A stretch of 64,000 nucleotides of DNA from the IMG/VR virus record IMGVR_UViG_3300044641_009589, positions 18,895-82,894 of that record; one strand, 5' to 3'. The DNA comes from a virus. Positions 43,381-52,023 of the stretch are shown here, piece after piece; position 1 is the first letter of the stretch; every line of letters starts with the position of its first letter. The notes beneath the pieces were generated by a model. The model was not told the DNA's origin and made no database searches. It saw only the letters and a program-made list of their open reading frames with translations. A program made the translations under genes and the position numbers.

Positions 43381-44805
43381 TTTTTCCTCTTTGTTTTTAT
43401 ACACAAAATTATTTTTATTTTCTAAACTACTGTCTTTTTTGTTTGCTTGGCTTAAAGCGTTCTCACCAGCAGATCCTGGAGCTGGTGCTGATTGCTCAGA
43501 TGATGGCCCACTTTGGTCTTGTTGTGGATTAAAAGTGCCCTCTTGAATATCGCCAGAATCGCCCTCTGGTTTGTCTATATAATAGGAAGTTTCGGATTCT
43601 TGGGAAATGCCAAGTTCTTTTAGAACAAAACGAAGCTCGCGCTCGTCCTCGCATGGCCGATACTGTGGTATTGCCATCTGCTTTTCAAGATCTGTTGGGT
43701 CAGCCATTAAAGCAGAGTAAAGAAGCGGCTTATCGCCGTGTCTGTCTTCCTGATAAAGGTGGTATCCAGTGCAGCCAAGCTTTATTTTGCCAACGCTTTC
43801 GGCTTCTTTTGCTGTAAAAAACAAGAATCCATCAGCTGGTGGCTTAAATGAAGTTGGCATTTCTCTTTTATTTTTTAAATCTTGAGGGGTGTCTGTTCTA
43901 GAAACGTTCGAAGTATCGTCTGGCATTTCTGCTGGATTTAGTATTGAACCAGGCTCCTGAACGGTTGATATTGGCGAGTTTGCATTCATAATATCCTGTG
44001 GTGTTTGGGCAAAAATTATGCTGTATATTTTGTTCTTCTTTTTATTTGCTGGCTCGTAAACGACGCCCTGTCCAGAAAAAGTTATGTTTTTTAGCCATCT
44101 TCCAATCTGATATCTTTGGCCTTTGTATTGGGTTGTGCCCTTGCCGCCAAAGGCTAGAAGGTCTTTTGACATTTTTGAGTTTGCGTCAGATCTGTCAAGG
44201 AATATTATTTCGGAATCTTCGTCTTTTCTTAGAGCGTATCCAAAATCTTCAAAGAAACATTCCATTGAAACGAAAAGCTTGCCGTCTTGAATGCCCTTTT
44301 TGATTTTTTCAGCGTATGTTGGAAAATAGCCAGACCAAATTATACCGTCTTGTTTAACGTGTATTTTCCCGCTGCAAGAGCGTGGGTTTTTGCAAGACGA
44401 TTCGTCGGCTTTAATTATGTTAACTTCTGGAACGTCTCCTTCAACAAGTGTGGTCTCAAGCATAACCCCTATGTTTTCATTTTCGGTGTCCTCGGAACCC
44501 TTGTGCATCCAATTGATTGGTTTAAATTTCGCTGTTGAGTATCTTGAGAGTATTTCTTCGGATGTAAAAACGTCGTCGTTTGCGTTCCATATGTCGCTAA
44601 CAAGTATTGATGATAGAGTTGTTACATCATCGGTTGGCTTATAGCCATTTGGTGCAATTGAGGCGATTGCGCAAGCGTTGCCCTTGCAGACATTATTAAG
44701 AGAATCTGTTTTTACAGAAATGTCTGTGACCAGAGTTGAGTCACACTTTGTTTTGTTATTAACTAAAAGTGAAGCTATTTCTTTTTCGCCTTCAAAGACT
44801 TTCAT
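42883..44805 (-). CDS. Prohead protease-scaffold fusion
   Basis: 640 residues. The first half has the protease signature: KPINWMHKGSED near residue 93 supplies the catalytic His, and KLFVSMECFF near residue 180 the likely Ser, with GVVYEPANKKKN closing the domain. A Pro/Gln/Ser-rich linker follows (about 400-470), then a coiled-coil scaffold from residue 476 (EVLDLKEQLVYAEQAIALATTHIENM) to a basic C-terminus. It should cleave itself, scaffold and other head proteins. The start follows GTGTATATT by 5 nt. A second start inside the gene can make the scaffold alone. Confidence 0.82.
   Translation of the reverse strand: MKVFEGEKEIASLLVNNKTKCDSTLVTDISVKTDSLNNVCKGNACAIASIAPNGYKPTDDVTTLSSILVSDIWNANDDVFTSEEILSRYSTAKFKPINWMHKGSEDTENENIGVMLETTLVEGDVPEVNIIKADESSCKNPRSCSGKIHVKQDGIIWSGYFPTYAEKIKKGIQDGKLFVSMECFFEDFGYALRKDEDSEIIFLDRSDANSKMSKDLLAFGGKGTTQYKGQRYQIGRWLKNITFSGQGVVYEPANKKKNKIYSIIFAQTPQDIMNANSPISTVQEPGSILNPAEMPDDTSNVSRTDTPQDLKNKREMPTSFKPPADGFLFFTAKEAESVGKIKLGCTGYHLYQEDRHGDKPLLYSALMADPTDLEKQMAIPQYRPCEDERELRFVLKELGISQESETSYYIDKPEGDSGDIQEGTFNPQQDQSGPSSEQSAPAPGSAGENALSQANKKDSSLENKNNFVYKNKEEKMSDTNTKNDNEVLDLKEQLVYAEQAIALATTHIENMNLKLARLEELEDFKTQAEQLIDQAYENKVGADRLAEMREMVGESYTEEDLPELKAMSEEAFAELRKAVSKVSNKIEKVITEQEIVAKASQAIAAAKKQQSQTPNFVVATKRENKADVAKNLIAHALRRK
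43381..43404 (-). promoter_or_regulatory. Internal GTGTAT promoter for nested scaffold
   Basis: GTG-TATAAA then AAAGAGG and ATG 43380, all inside the protease-scaffold coding region. Confidence 0.65.
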
Positions 44806-44819
44806 GTTTTAATATACAC
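44806..44819 (-). promoter_or_regulatory. GTGTAT promoter, leaderless spacing
   Basis: GTG-TATATT, 5 nt (AAAAC), then ATG 44805 of the protease-scaffold gene. Confidence 0.65.
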
Positions 44820-44843
44820 ATTAGTTTTAAAGAGTAAAAGTTC

Positions 44844-44854
44844 TATAATATTTC
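44844..44854 (+). promoter_or_regulatory. TATAAT box, leaderless spacing
   Basis: TATAAT, 5 nt (atttc), then ATG 44855. No GTG extension. Confidence 0.5.
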
Positions 44855-45508
44855 ATGCACGCAAACTCGCCAGTTATAAAAGTTTTCATAAAAAACGATT
44901 TCTTGTACGACATGGAAGAAAAGGAAGGCTTTACTGAAGGTCATGTTTTTGGTGTTAGGTCAATGCGAGCAAGAAGTTTGCTTTTTCATGTAATGCTTAA
45001 AACTGGAGCGCACTGGCGTGGTCTTCCACTTCATTCAATGTGGTGGTACGAGCCAGAAGAAGGCTCCGAGCACTACAGCCTTGAGAATTTGCAGCTATGG
45101 GATTGCTTTACTGAAAAAATACAAATAATACAGTGGGACTATTTGCTTGGTCACCAGTGCGACTGTTTTTTAAGAAACAGAAAGGTGGTACAAGGAGAGT
45201 ATTGGTTTACGGTTGAATGGCTAAAAGACGAAAACCCAGATACATCATTTGTTTACACTCCCGATCAAGATAAATGTGCTCATATAATAAAATTAGATAA
45301 CGGTCAAATTGCCGCCCTTCCAACAAATAGAATAGCCTTTAAGGATGCCTATTTCATTGGAAACAAACCAAATCCTGGGGCTAAGGGGTATAGGGTATCT
45401 TCTAAGGTGTGGAGTGCCGAAACTTGTGATAGGTGGTCTGTTTCAGAGGAAAATGGTGTATTTTATTTAGATGAAGAAGAAAAAGAATGCAATCCGCAAC
45501 AAGAATAA
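44855..45508 (+). CDS. Uncharacterised plus-strand protein near head genes
   Basis: 217 residues, rich in Trp and aromatic residues (HWRGLPLHSMWWYEPEEG), with many acidic residues and no membrane segment. The start follows TATAAT by 5 nt with no ribosome site, as in several other genes. It points away from the protease gene across a 49-nt divergent gap. No family is recognised. A regulatory or host-takeover role is possible but unsupported. Confidence 0.65.
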   Translation: MHANSPVIKVFIKNDFLYDMEEKEGFTEGHVFGVRSMRARSLLFHVMLKTGAHWRGLPLHSMWWYEPEEGSEHYSLENLQLWDCFTEKIQIIQWDYLLGHQCDCFLRNRKVVQGEYWFTVEWLKDENPDTSFVYTPDQDKCAHIIKLDNGQIAALPTNRIAFKDAYFIGNKPNPGAKGYRVSSKVWSAETCDRWSVSEENGVFYLDEEEKECNPQQE

Positions 45509-45719
45509 AAAACCTACTGAGGCTGAGTTTTATTACTTTTGCGCGTTTTTGGAATCAGACGGAGACGTTTATCCGCTTCTTTTGACTAGAAACGAGCTAA
45601 AAAGAGCAAAATCAAGAGCTGTGAAAAATAAAGAAGACGTGCCTTCTGAGTTTTTGGTTTTTCAGTACTCTGGCGGAACATTGAAGAAATTAAACAGTGA
45701 AAGCTTGAATAAGTCATAA
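45471..45719 (+). CDS. Small basic protein overlapping the previous gene
   Basis: 82 residues with a Lys-rich N-terminus (MKKKKNAIRNKNKKPTEAE) and a mixed C-terminal part. It overlaps the upstream gene by 38 nt in another frame, so it is probably cotranslated. The basic end could bind nucleic acid. Function unknown. Confidence 0.55.
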   Translation: MKKKKNAIRNKNKKPTEAEFYYFCAFLESDGDVYPLLLTRNELKRAKSRAVKNKEDVPSEFLVFQYSGGTLKKLNSESLNKS

Positions 45720-45764
45720 AAGCAGGCGCGTACATCCTAGGCCCGCCGAATACTAATCAAGCTC

Positions 45765-46064
45765 TCACGTGTTGTCTTCCTTTTTGTCTTCTAGTTCGTC
45801 TTTTACGTCACCATCATCACAAAGGAGTGGCTTTCTTATAAACTCTCTATACGCCCAAAGCAAGGCTATTAGTGCAACTGGCGCGTACCAAAAAAGCCAA
45901 CCGTAGCCAGTTGTGTCTGTAGACTGGTGCTCTATAGATTTTTTAATAGAGAGCATAACGGCACTATCTCCAGTTGTGTCTGGAATAATCTTTGGTGTTG
46001 TGTCGCAGCCAAAAAGAGAAACCGTAAAAAACAATGGCCATATTATTTTAGACATAAATTTCAT
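45765..46064 (-). CDS. Lipoprotein with internal membrane segment (u-spanin-like)
   Basis: 99 residues. Residues 1-20 (MKFMSKIIWPLFFTVSLFGC) are a signal peptide with a lipobox ending at Cys20. A 33-residue polar stretch follows, then a membrane helix at about 54-72 (YGWLFWYAPVALIALLWAY) and an acidic C-terminus. A lipid anchor plus a C-terminal membrane helix is the plan of unimolecular spanins that fuse the two membranes of Gram-negative hosts, though the span between anchors is shorter than in known examples. It overlaps a holin-like gene by 4 nt. Confidence 0.6.
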   Translation of the reverse strand: MKFMSKIIWPLFFTVSLFGCDTTPKIIPDTTGDSAVMLSIKKSIEHQSTDTTGYGWLFWYAPVALIALLWAYREFIRKPLLCDDGDVKDELEDKKEDNT

Positions 46065-46495
46065 GACTTCCTCGCTGCTGCAGATGTGCCAAAGTAAAAT
46101 CCAACTATGCTGAGTAATATTTGTCGATTTTCTGATGAGTATAAAAACCCGTTTACCTCAACAAAAAATTTCTTGCTAGTTTCTGGAATTATGCCAAAAA
46201 GACCCTCTGGATTTGTTGCGTCAACTTCAACAAATGTTGGTACTCCAAAAAATGGAAGTATAAAAGGTGCTGCTATAGAACCAAAAAGAACAGTTAAGAC
46301 AATAAGCTGTCTAACGCCCTTTCCTACGTCTATTGGAACTCTTTTAGCGGCCTGGTCTTGATTTGAGGTTGTTTGCTTGTTCGCCTCAATTACTCTTTCA
46401 AAGAGTTCTTTTTCGTCCTGCCTTTTTTCGGCTAGGTAGCGAAAAATAAACCCCAAAGTGCTACCACCAATCATTGATAAAAGCTCAATTGGCAT
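46061..46495 (-). CDS. Membrane protein, holin-like
   Basis: 144 residues. An N-terminal hydrophobic segment (PIELLSMIGGSTLGFIFRYL) is followed by an amphipathic charged helix, and two further hydrophobic segments occur at about 67-87 (LIVLTVLFGSIAAPFILPFF) and 125-140 (ILLSIVGFYFGTSAA). It resembles a three-helix membrane protein I associate with marine and freshwater phages near lysis genes. The next gene is the u-spanin-like lipoprotein. No endolysin is adjacent, so the lysis role is inferred. Confidence 0.6.
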   Translation of the reverse strand: MPIELLSMIGGSTLGFIFRYLAEKRQDEKELFERVIEANKQTTSNQDQAAKRVPIDVGKGVRQLIVLTVLFGSIAAPFILPFFGVPTFVEVDATNPEGLFGIIPETSKKFFVEVNGFLYSSENRQILLSIVGFYFGTSAAARKS

Positions 46496-46518
46496 ATTTA
46501 CCTCATGAGCTAATACAC
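46496..46518 (-). promoter_or_regulatory. GTGTAT promoter with ribosome site
   Basis: GTG-TATTAG, GAGG, then ATG 46495 of the holin-like gene. Confidence 0.5.
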
Positions 46519-46538
46519 ATTTTTTAATAGCTATTTAT

Positions 46539-48176
46539 TTAAGTGCTCTTTTTGTTATCAGCACGAGTTCTTTTCTTAACTTTTCTCGTAACAGTATCCT
46601 TTGCACCATCTGGCCTTCCAGCTTTGCCTGGAGGTTCTTGCGATCCAGGCGTTTGTTCTCGCAGCTGCTGCAATTCTTTTGCTTTTTTATGGTTGCTTTC
46701 AGGTATAATAGTTTGAATGAATGGGCTAAGCTTATCAAGAACCTCACCATCTTTTCTCATCTCGCTTTCGTTCTTTACTCTTGCCTTTTCAATATTCCAC
46801 ATTTCCCCGATTTTCTCTAGAATGGTTTGATTAGAAATGATGTTTCTATCTGCAAGCTCAATAAGTAGCTTAAAGTAGCTTGGTTGATCAAATAGATTGT
46901 CGTTATTGAATCTGACCTTTGGTCTTTCTTGAAAGCCCATGTCGTCACAAATTTGATTCACCTCATGCATGATCCAATCAGACATCGCTCTTCTTACGCA
47001 ATCTATTCTTTTCATAAGATTTCTAAGCCCTATGAATGAGTCCGAGCTTCCTGGAACATTGCTGTCGCCACCTATCAAGCTCTTGTGGACACCAAGACCA
47101 AGAAGCATTGATTCGTAGTTTTCTTCAAAGTTTTGTAGCTTCTCTATTGGTGGGAAAAACTGTTCGTAATCTAACATTGAATCCCAGATTACATCTAACG
47201 TTCCACCAGTGTGGTTTTCGAGTATTTTAGCAAGCTTTACAATAGAGCCTGTATCTGGCAAAATTTCAGCTTTGTGATCACCAAGCTTCCAAAGACGAAC
47301 AGAGTTGTACCAGCTGTCAAGGGCGCTTATTTTTGCCATTCGCAGCTTTTCATTGTAGATTACGTCGTGTAAAATGCTAAAAATAAAACTTTTAGCCCAT
47401 ATTTCGCTGTCTTTTTTCTTGTAGTGTGCTACGTACACCTCATCTTCTGGAATCGGTATTACGGTTTCTCCAACGCTAGTTTTTTCACCAATTAGTTTTT
47501 TAATTTCTTCTGGAACACTTTTAAGTATGCTCTTGTCTTGAGCGTAAGCGTCTTTAAGATCTTGAACCTGCGCAGAGCTTACTTTAATTCCCCAGCGCTT
47601 GACTCCAGAAAAAATAGCTAGCTCACCACCGAGAAGTCTTATTGTTTGTGGATCATAAAAAACGTATTCAGTTGGTATGTCTATTTTTTCAACAGCGTTA
47701 GCTCTTTTCATTCTTCTTACTGTTGGAGTATCGATTTGCGATGTTTTTCTTCTTACAACTACATTGCCTTCAACGACAAAATAATTCGCAAATCTTTCAC
47801 TTCTTTCTTTGAGCGCCACATTGCTTGACCAAACCTTGAAAAAGTTTGTTATGTTTTCGTTTTCGCTTACTATCTCAAGGCCTTCAACCGCTGTTTCTGT
47901 GATCAAATCAACAACAGATCTAATAACGCCAACGCTTTGATAAGCGTTCCTGCAAGACGTCATTATGTCATTGTCTTTATCTGGAATCCGCTCGTGCGGT
48001 CTGAATCTTTCGTATGTTGTTCTTGTGAAAGGGGGCCGAACAGATATATTTTCTTCTAGATTTGAATAGAATCCAGCGACTGCCATATCCTGGCTAGCCA
48101 TAGCTCGACCAAGTTTATTTAGTCCTTCTTGCCTGCCCTGATCTGGCGATATATAAAAGTTCTGTTCCTCTGACAT
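46539..48176 (-). CDS. Portal protein
   Basis: 545 residues, mainly helical with a central domain bearing FAWSS-like wing helices (GVHKSLIGGDSNVPGSSDSFIGLRNLMKRIDCVRRAMSDWI). It follows the large terminase and precedes the protease and capsid genes, the canonical order. The C-terminus is Lys/Arg-rich. It forms the 12-fold ring at the packaging vertex. The start has an AGGTT ribosome site and an upstream GTGTATTGA box overlapping the terL stop. Confidence 0.85.
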   Translation of the reverse strand: MSEEQNFYISPDQGRQEGLNKLGRAMASQDMAVAGFYSNLEENISVRPPFTRTTYERFRPHERIPDKDNDIMTSCRNAYQSVGVIRSVVDLITETAVEGLEIVSENENITNFFKVWSSNVALKERSERFANYFVVEGNVVVRRKTSQIDTPTVRRMKRANAVEKIDIPTEYVFYDPQTIRLLGGELAIFSGVKRWGIKVSSAQVQDLKDAYAQDKSILKSVPEEIKKLIGEKTSVGETVIPIPEDEVYVAHYKKKDSEIWAKSFIFSILHDVIYNEKLRMAKISALDSWYNSVRLWKLGDHKAEILPDTGSIVKLAKILENHTGGTLDVIWDSMLDYEQFFPPIEKLQNFEENYESMLLGLGVHKSLIGGDSNVPGSSDSFIGLRNLMKRIDCVRRAMSDWIMHEVNQICDDMGFQERPKVRFNNDNLFDQPSYFKLLIELADRNIISNQTILEKIGEMWNIEKARVKNESEMRKDGEVLDKLSPFIQTIIPESNHKKAKELQQLREQTPGSQEPPGKAGRPDGAKDTVTRKVKKRTRADNKKST

Positions 48177-48208
48177 GTTAACCTATTCTAGCTATAAGGT
48201 CAATACAC
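48177..48208 (-). promoter_or_regulatory. GTGTAT promoter upstream of portal gene
   Basis: GTG-TATTGA overlaps the terL stop; AGGTT precedes ATG 48176. Confidence 0.45.
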
Positions 48209-50178
48209 TAATACGCTATGTTCCCCTGTCTTCCTTCTTCCATCGATATATTTGAAGATCTTTGGGCGCCCTTCATTTTTCTCATGCCCTTGCCCTGATA
48301 CATTGAGTCAGATCTTATGTTGTTTTGCACAATGTATTTTGAGGAGTAGCCGCCAAATGTAGATATGCCTTGCTGCTGCTGATTGTCTAAGTTTCTTGCT
48401 GCGTCATTTGCCAATAACAGACTTGTGAAATGGTCTTTCTTAAGCCGAAGTTTTATACCCTCTGTTACAACGCCTTTTATTTTTGGCAAGTCCCATCTTT
48501 TTTGACCCTTTGCTGTAGTCTGCTCTTGTATCAAAGTTGTTTGATATTTACACTCTTCTATTTCGGATAGAATATTGTCGTGATTGTAATCGTCATCTGA
48601 TTCAAGGCCTAGTATTTTAGACTGCTCTATTCCTACAGCGTCGTATTCTGGAAATAATATTTTCATCGTGGTGATGTCTTTGAGTAAGTTAAAGTGAGAT
48701 GACTCGTACCACTCACGAGATGAAAATTCAATTACTTTTATTACGTGAAGTCCTACTTTGTCAGAGCAATCTTCGTCGTCCATATCGTACAGACAATACT
48801 CTCCGTCTTTCAGTTTCGTATGATCTTTTAAGCCTTCAATTATTGATCTACCACCGCCACCAGAGTCAAGATGCATTCGAACAATATTGAATCTAGCGAA
48901 AAGATCATGTATTTTTCTGAGAATAAAGGTGTTGTAATCTGGGATCTCTTTGTATCTATCTGGATACTTCTTTTTATCCGCCTCGAATCGTTTTCTGTTT
49001 GTGCTCCAGCAAAAAACTAGCTGTCTACTGCTTTCTGTAACCTTTATGATGCTTATGGCAAGATTGTCTCTTTCTGATGCTGGGTCTATTCCAAGAACGT
49101 ACTTTGCGGTCTTATCTCCGTAAGACTCAACAGTAAAAGAAACCTCTCCATCTGGTGTTTTAATTGGGCTTGTAGCTGCGTATATGGCTGAGGCTGGATA
49201 GAAACCCTCTGAGTCTTTTGCAAAAACGCAACCGTATTCCATTTTGAAAATTACTGAATCCATCGTTGCCCTACCTTGATTCAATATTGTTTCATCCATA
49301 ATACCTGGCGGCATTTGATCAAAAGGTATTCGTACTATTGCGTATTCGCTTGGGTCAACACCGCCTTTTCCTTCAGCTGATATGATATTGGCGTAGTCTT
49401 GATAGTACTTGTAGAAGTGATTGAATTGGTAGCTAACAGTACCGGCAAGTATTATTTGGTTGCCTTTGTTTTTTAGATTGTCATCAATCGCGTCTTCCCC
49501 AAGCGTTTCTTTTAAGGCTCTTCTTATGTACTCCTGCTTTACTTTTTCAAAGGTGTTTTGGCTCTGTACAGCAGCAAAGCCTCTGATTACAACCTCAAAT
49601 ATGTCTGGGTTAACTGAAGCAAACTCGTCAACGATAATTACGTTTGCTCTAAGACCTCTGATTTTTTCACCAGTTCCTATAGGAATGCCCATGATCTTGC
49701 TGTCACCAAGATCCCAATTGAAACCAAGAACGCTTCTTTTTGGTCCGTTGTTTGGTCCGCATATGTCCTGCAAGACAGGCGCGTTCTTCCATATGTTTTC
49801 CATAGACTCAAATACTAGGCCAGACTGTCTTAAACCAGCACCAGCAATTACTATTTTTGAGCCTTGGTTAAACATTGCCTTTAGTATTGCTGTAATACCA
49901 AGCATTGTTGTTTTTGCGCCACCTCTAGTCGCAATAAGTATTGGAAGTCTTTTGTTCCATATTTCATTTAATACGGCCATCTGATACGGGAACAAATTAA
50001 CGCCAAGAAAATGCTTAGCGGTAAATCCAACGTATCTTGGGTCCATTCCAATTTTTATAAGCTCTTCTGCCGTTTTTTCTTTTGGCGAATAAATATCAAT
50101 TGGGTTTTTGATATCAAAGGCGCTTGTATCACCAAGCTCAAGATAAAGATTTTCAAGATACTCTTGGCTCAGTGTCAT
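48208..50178 (-). CDS. Terminase large subunit
   Basis: 656 residues. Walker A is ATRGGAKTTM at residues 83-92 and Walker B is VIIVDEFAS at 180-188, with the catalytic Glu. The nuclease domain carries VLGIDPASERDNLAI near residue 370, HLDSGGGG near 448 and YDAVGIEQ further on, the acidic residues needed for metal-dependent cleavage. It powers DNA packaging and cuts the concatemer. It overlaps the nuclease gene upstream by 26 nt. Confidence 0.95.
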   Translation of the reverse strand: MTLSQEYLENLYLELGDTSAFDIKNPIDIYSPKEKTAEELIKIGMDPRYVGFTAKHFLGVNLFPYQMAVLNEIWNKRLPILIATRGGAKTTMLGITAILKAMFNQGSKIVIAGAGLRQSGLVFESMENIWKNAPVLQDICGPNNGPKRSVLGFNWDLGDSKIMGIPIGTGEKIRGLRANVIIVDEFASVNPDIFEVVIRGFAAVQSQNTFEKVKQEYIRRALKETLGEDAIDDNLKNKGNQIILAGTVSYQFNHFYKYYQDYANIISAEGKGGVDPSEYAIVRIPFDQMPPGIMDETILNQGRATMDSVIFKMEYGCVFAKDSEGFYPASAIYAATSPIKTPDGEVSFTVESYGDKTAKYVLGIDPASERDNLAISIIKVTESSRQLVFCWSTNRKRFEADKKKYPDRYKEIPDYNTFILRKIHDLFARFNIVRMHLDSGGGGRSIIEGLKDHTKLKDGEYCLYDMDDEDCSDKVGLHVIKVIEFSSREWYESSHFNLLKDITTMKILFPEYDAVGIEQSKILGLESDDDYNHDNILSEIEECKYQTTLIQEQTTAKGQKRWDLPKIKGVVTEGIKLRLKKDHFTSLLLANDAARNLDNQQQQGISTFGGYSSKYIVQNNIRSDSMYQGKGMRKMKGAQRSSNISMEEGRQGNIAY

Positions 50179-50722
50179 TTTTAACCTCTCCTAGAATTGA
50201 TCTAAAGATGTTGCACGCGTATCTTCTTGCAAAATATTTATTGCTTAGAAAAAGCGTTTTGATTCCCCACTTATGATCAATCTCTGAAATCCTTGAAAGA
50301 ACAAAATCTGGAGGCAGCGTAAAATACATTCCTTTTTTAGGGTTTCTTCCCATGTACTTTGCGTAAGCGTCATGTAGGTCGTCTTCAACTATTATGAGTG
50401 GCTTTGCATACTTTTGTAGTCCATCTAGTTCTCTTTGAAATCTCTCCCAGTTTTTTCCTATATTTCCTAGAAGCTCCTCAACAGACGCTTTTCTTTCAAT
50501 AATTATACTGTTTTTGAACTCGGGCATATCATAGCCCTCTAGCGTATAATCACCGTACTCTAGATTTTTAACCAAAACGTTTTTTACAAAGAATTTAGAT
50601 GGCAGCTTTTCTGAAAAATCCCACGGTTTTTTTTCTTGGTTGTCAATGATAACGCTTGCGTATATAGCGCTCTCTACTGTTTTTTTGGCCTTCTTTAAGG
50701 AACCCTTGTTTCCTGAGTTCAT
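50153..50722 (-). CDS. ERCC4/XPF-type nuclease
   Basis: 189 residues with the ERCC4 motif set: VIIDNQEKKPW near residue 25, GDYTLEG near residue 58 and IIIERKASVEELLGNI near residues 72-90. Such nucleases cut branched or flap DNA. An AGAGGATAA ribosome site supports the ATG at 50722. It overlaps HNH and terL on either side, and is therefore in the packaging operon, where a branch-resolving nuclease could clear DNA before packaging. Confidence 0.85.
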   Translation of the reverse strand: MNSGNKGSLKKAKKTVESAIYASVIIDNQEKKPWDFSEKLPSKFFVKNVLVKNLEYGDYTLEGYDMPEFKNSIIIERKASVEELLGNIGKNWERFQRELDGLQKYAKPLIIVEDDLHDAYAKYMGRNPKKGMYFTLPPDFVLSRISEIDHKWGIKTLFLSNKYFARRYACNIFRSILGEVKNDTEPRVS

Positions 50723-51041
50723 TTATCCTCTGTATTTCTTCGGTGTTTTTTTGACAAATAATTTTGAAAAACTCCGATTCAAACTGCTCTTCTTTCCCTG
50801 TTACTAGCTCATGATGTTTTTTGCAAAGAGTTATTCCATTGAATTTCTCTGTTCTTAGCCTTGCCGAGTTTGCATATTTTTTTATATGATGTACCTCAAG
50901 TCCTCTTTTTTCGCAACATCCTGGAAATTGGCATGAAAACTCATCTCTTTTTAGAACCTCTTTTCTGAAACGCCAATACTCTGGTGAGTATCTACCGTCT
51001 CTACGCCTGAACTTTGGTTTCCTCAGCCTTTTCTTTGCCAC
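50643..51041 (-). CDS. HNH endonuclease
   Basis: 132 residues starting on GTG at 51041. CQFPGCCEKRGLEVHHIKKYANS near residue 38 gives the HH of the catalytic motif and a Cys pair, and GITLCKKHHEL completes the second Cys pair and the H. The HNH fold with adjacent terminase genes recurs in many phages and is thought to help cutting during packaging. A GTGTATTAA box ends 6 nt before the start. Confidence 0.9.
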   Translation of the reverse strand: MAKKRLRKPKFRRRDGRYSPEYWRFRKEVLKRDEFSCQFPGCCEKRGLEVHHIKKYANSARLRTEKFNGITLCKKHHELVTGKEEQFESEFFKIICQKNTEEIQRINELRKQGFLKEGQKNSRERYIRKRYH

Positions 51042-52023
51042 CGTTATTTAATACACTTTGGGCATAATTAATACTGTAATCGTGCTTGTACATCTCGTAA
51101 AGAAGGTCTCTCCACGTGTACTCTGGTTGCCATCCAAGCTCTCTTTTAATCTTTGATGGATCGCCACAAAGAACGTTTACCTCTAGCGGACGATTAAATG
51201 ATGGGTTTATTTTGCAAGCATCTTCTGGGTTAATATCTGCTAATCCGCAAACATAATGAAGTGCGTCTTTAATTGATATAGTTTCTCCAGTCGCAACAAC
51301 ATAATCGCTTGGCGTTTGCGCCTGAAGCATCATCCACATCGCCTTAACATAATCTTTCGCATGACCCCAGTCTCTTTTGGCGGCAAGATTTCCAAGCTCA
51401 ATTGGACCAGAAAGGCCAAGTTTATATCTAGCTATGCCGTTTGTTATCTTTCTAGTAACAAAATCAAAGCCTCTTCTTGGGCTTTCGTGATTGAATAGTA
51501 TTCCGCAGCACGCATAAATGCCATAAGACTTTCGGTAAATATCAACCATGTTGTGTGCGTACATTTTTGCTGCTGAATAAGGGCTACGTGGAACGAAAGG
51601 CGTATTTTCAGATTGATTTTCAGTTACGCCACCAAACATCTCAGATGTAGATGCTTGGTAAAATCTTGTGTGTGGCGAGTGCTTTGCTATTGCTTCTAAA
51701 ACTATTGTTACAGCAGTACCATTAACGTATGCACAAGATATTGGTTCTTTAAAGCTTTGACCAACGTGAGACATTGCTGCGAGGTTGTAATACTCGTCTG
51801 GTCTTATATGAGATATAATGCTAAATATCCCAGAAGCGTCTGTGATGTCTAGATTTATTTGATGGAAGTTTGAGTTTTTTTCTGCCTCAACCATATTAGA
51901 GGCGTTTTTCTCGGTTGAGCTTCTTCTGTATATTCCGTATACTTTGTATCCTTTGCTTAGCAAAAGCTCTGTCAAATATGAGGCGTCTTGACCTGGGCAA
52001 CCTGTTACTATTGCTGTTTTCAT
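51001..52023 (-). CDS. gmd: GDP-mannose 4,6-dehydratase
   Basis: 340 residues. The N-terminus has the NAD(P) loop (TGCPGQDASYLTELLLSKGYKVYGIYRR), then AAMSHVGQSF, the catalytic STSEMFGG and YSAAKMYAHNMV (Tyr/Lys), and a C-terminal half with IELGNLAAKRDWGHAKDYV. This enzyme converts GDP-mannose to GDP-4-keto-6-deoxymannose, precursor of fucose, rhamnose and colitose. It sits inside the terminase operon, away from the glycosyltransferases at 11.6-17.6 kb that it probably serves. Its end overlaps HNH and its start overlaps the TerS candidate. Confidence 0.93.
   Translation of the reverse strand: MKTAIVTGCPGQDASYLTELLLSKGYKVYGIYRRSSTEKNASNMVEAEKNSNFHQINLDITDASGIFSIISHIRPDEYYNLAAMSHVGQSFKEPISCAYVNGTAVTIVLEAIAKHSPHTRFYQASTSEMFGGVTENQSENTPFVPRSPYSAAKMYAHNMVDIYRKSYGIYACCGILFNHESPRRGFDFVTRKITNGIARYKLGLSGPIELGNLAAKRDWGHAKDYVKAMWMMLQAQTPSDYVVATGETISIKDALHYVCGLADINPEDACKINPSFNRPLEVNVLCGDPSKIKRELGWQPEYTWRDLLYEMYKHDYSINYAQSVLNNGGKEKAEETKVQA
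51042..51056 (-). promoter_or_regulatory. GTGTAT promoter, near-leaderless
   Basis: GTG-TATTAA, 6 nt, then GTG 51041 of the HNH gene; the box lies inside the gmd coding region. Confidence 0.5.
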
